Below, one piece after another: positions 63,676 to 64,000 of a stretch of 64,000 bases of DNA. The stretch spans positions 149,743,365 to 149,807,364 of the forward strand of contig CP136068.1 in the NCBI GenBank assembly GCA_032622095.1. The letters are read 5' to 3'. The translations under genes and the position numbers were made by a program. The notes beneath the pieces were generated by a model, which was given only the letters and a program-made list of their open reading frames with translations, was not told the DNA's origin and made no database searches. The DNA is from Siphonodentalium dalli (Eukaryota > Mollusca > Scaphopoda > Gadilida > Siphonodentaliidae). How positions within the stretch are numbered: the stretch's first letter is position 1; each line of letters opens with the position of its first letter.

Positions 63676-63852
63676 TAATAACGATAGATACACGTATAGG
63701 CCTACACATATGGAAACGCGCGTCCTTATTGTTCAAATTGTAATACTAACTTTTTGGCGCGAAAAAACAATATATAACGTTATCATCAAGGAGATGTCAC
63801 CAAGGGTTGTGTAACTTTGTTCAACTGTATCTTGATGTAACTCCATTTGTAT

Positions 63853-63890
63853 ATACGCCTGATGAATGGGGAAACCCGAAAGCTCGTATG
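63853..63890 (+). ncRNA. Hammerhead-ribozyme-like motif
   Basis: CTGATGA (63859-63865), a short hairpin GGG-GAAA-CCC (68-77 of this hundred), then GAAA (63878-63881), the self-complementary AGCT, and C followed by GTATG. Upstream ATAC can pair with GTAT as stem I. This is the order of conserved boxes in a type I hammerhead with a minimal stem III, a ribozyme form reported in Penelope-like elements, and it lies about 185 bp 3' of such an element's GIY-YIG frame. It deviates in having two extra bases (AT) between CTGATGA and stem II and an unpaired GC before the core, so this copy may be degenerate. Confidence 0.5.
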
Positions 63891-64000
63891 TTAATACATA
63901 AATAGGTCTTAAAAGGTGTTACTCTTCATATTTATTAATTATCAGCAGACCTATATATCGATGGCTGGACTGGTGACAAATATATTGATTTTGAATGCAT

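Overview
This is a gene-poor, AT-rich, repeat-laden window of an animal nuclear genome. The protein-coding signal comes as short exons with consensus GT/AG borders (several with GTAAGT or GTGAGT donors), mostly in intron phase 1. It is surrounded by non-LTR retrotransposons, a Penelope-like fragment, a tRNA-derived SINE, many hairpin MITEs and two multi-kilobase satellites. The repeat flavour, including an element with ACGCCCGT-type ends and (GTCC)n runs that I associate with molluscan genomes, suggests a marine lophotrochozoan, probably a mollusc. That placement is an inference.

Layout. 0-3.6 kb: an unrecognised open frame (884-1399), a MITE (1558-2109) and a piggyBac-type MITE with nested palindromes (2256-2599). 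3.67-9.37 kb: a 67-bp satellite of about 85 copies, followed by a GC-rich 51-bp minisatellite. 12.6-47.2 kb: exons of what looks like one minus-strand immunoglobulin-superfamily membrane receptor gene. In transcript order these are a V-like exon (47196-46819), a decayed V-exon duplicate (about 46.5-46.25 kb), an Ig exon (41483-41184), an Ig exon (27934-27677), a stalk plus transmembrane exon (16845-16585) and a possible terminal exon (12810-12638). All borders are phase 1, so the exons can be joined in frame. The signal-peptide exon was not found.

The introns of that receptor gene are filled with mobile DNA. The main one is a 10.9-kb DNA transposon (29579-40440). It has TIRs starting CAGGG(G)n-TCTG, a 7-bp target duplication (TATATTA) and a target site inside a 205-bp tandem repeat whose two halves now lie 10.9 kb apart. 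It carries a minus-strand P-element-like transposase gene in two exons (38364-37723 and 33768-30957). An antisense, 5'-truncated Tx1/L1-type LINE (about 33.8-37.5 kb) sits in the transposase intron. Also present are a second LINE tail (20.3-21.9 kb) overlapped by a 531-bp tandem duplication, a CR1/L2-like LINE tail (28.1-28.85 kb), a hAT-like element (25.2-26.0 kb) and a 2.36-kb foldback palindrome (42.04-44.40 kb).

48-64 kb: two roughly 0.8-0.9-kb inverted arms enclosing 6.3 kb (48.77-55.09 kb), a MITE (55632-56037) from whose end a 38-bp satellite runs (56.03-61.23 kb, about 136 copies), and a MITE packed with TTGCGC..GCGCAA palindromes (62809-63190). Last come a frameshifted GIY-YIG fragment of a Penelope-like element and a hammerhead-ribozyme-like motif 3' of it (63853-63890).

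The most rewarding items are the P-like transposon with its nested LINE, the hammerhead-like motif, the palindrome-array MITE, and the receptor stalk in which every 63-bp repeat carries its own in-phase splice acceptor. All homology calls were made by eye; no database search was run.
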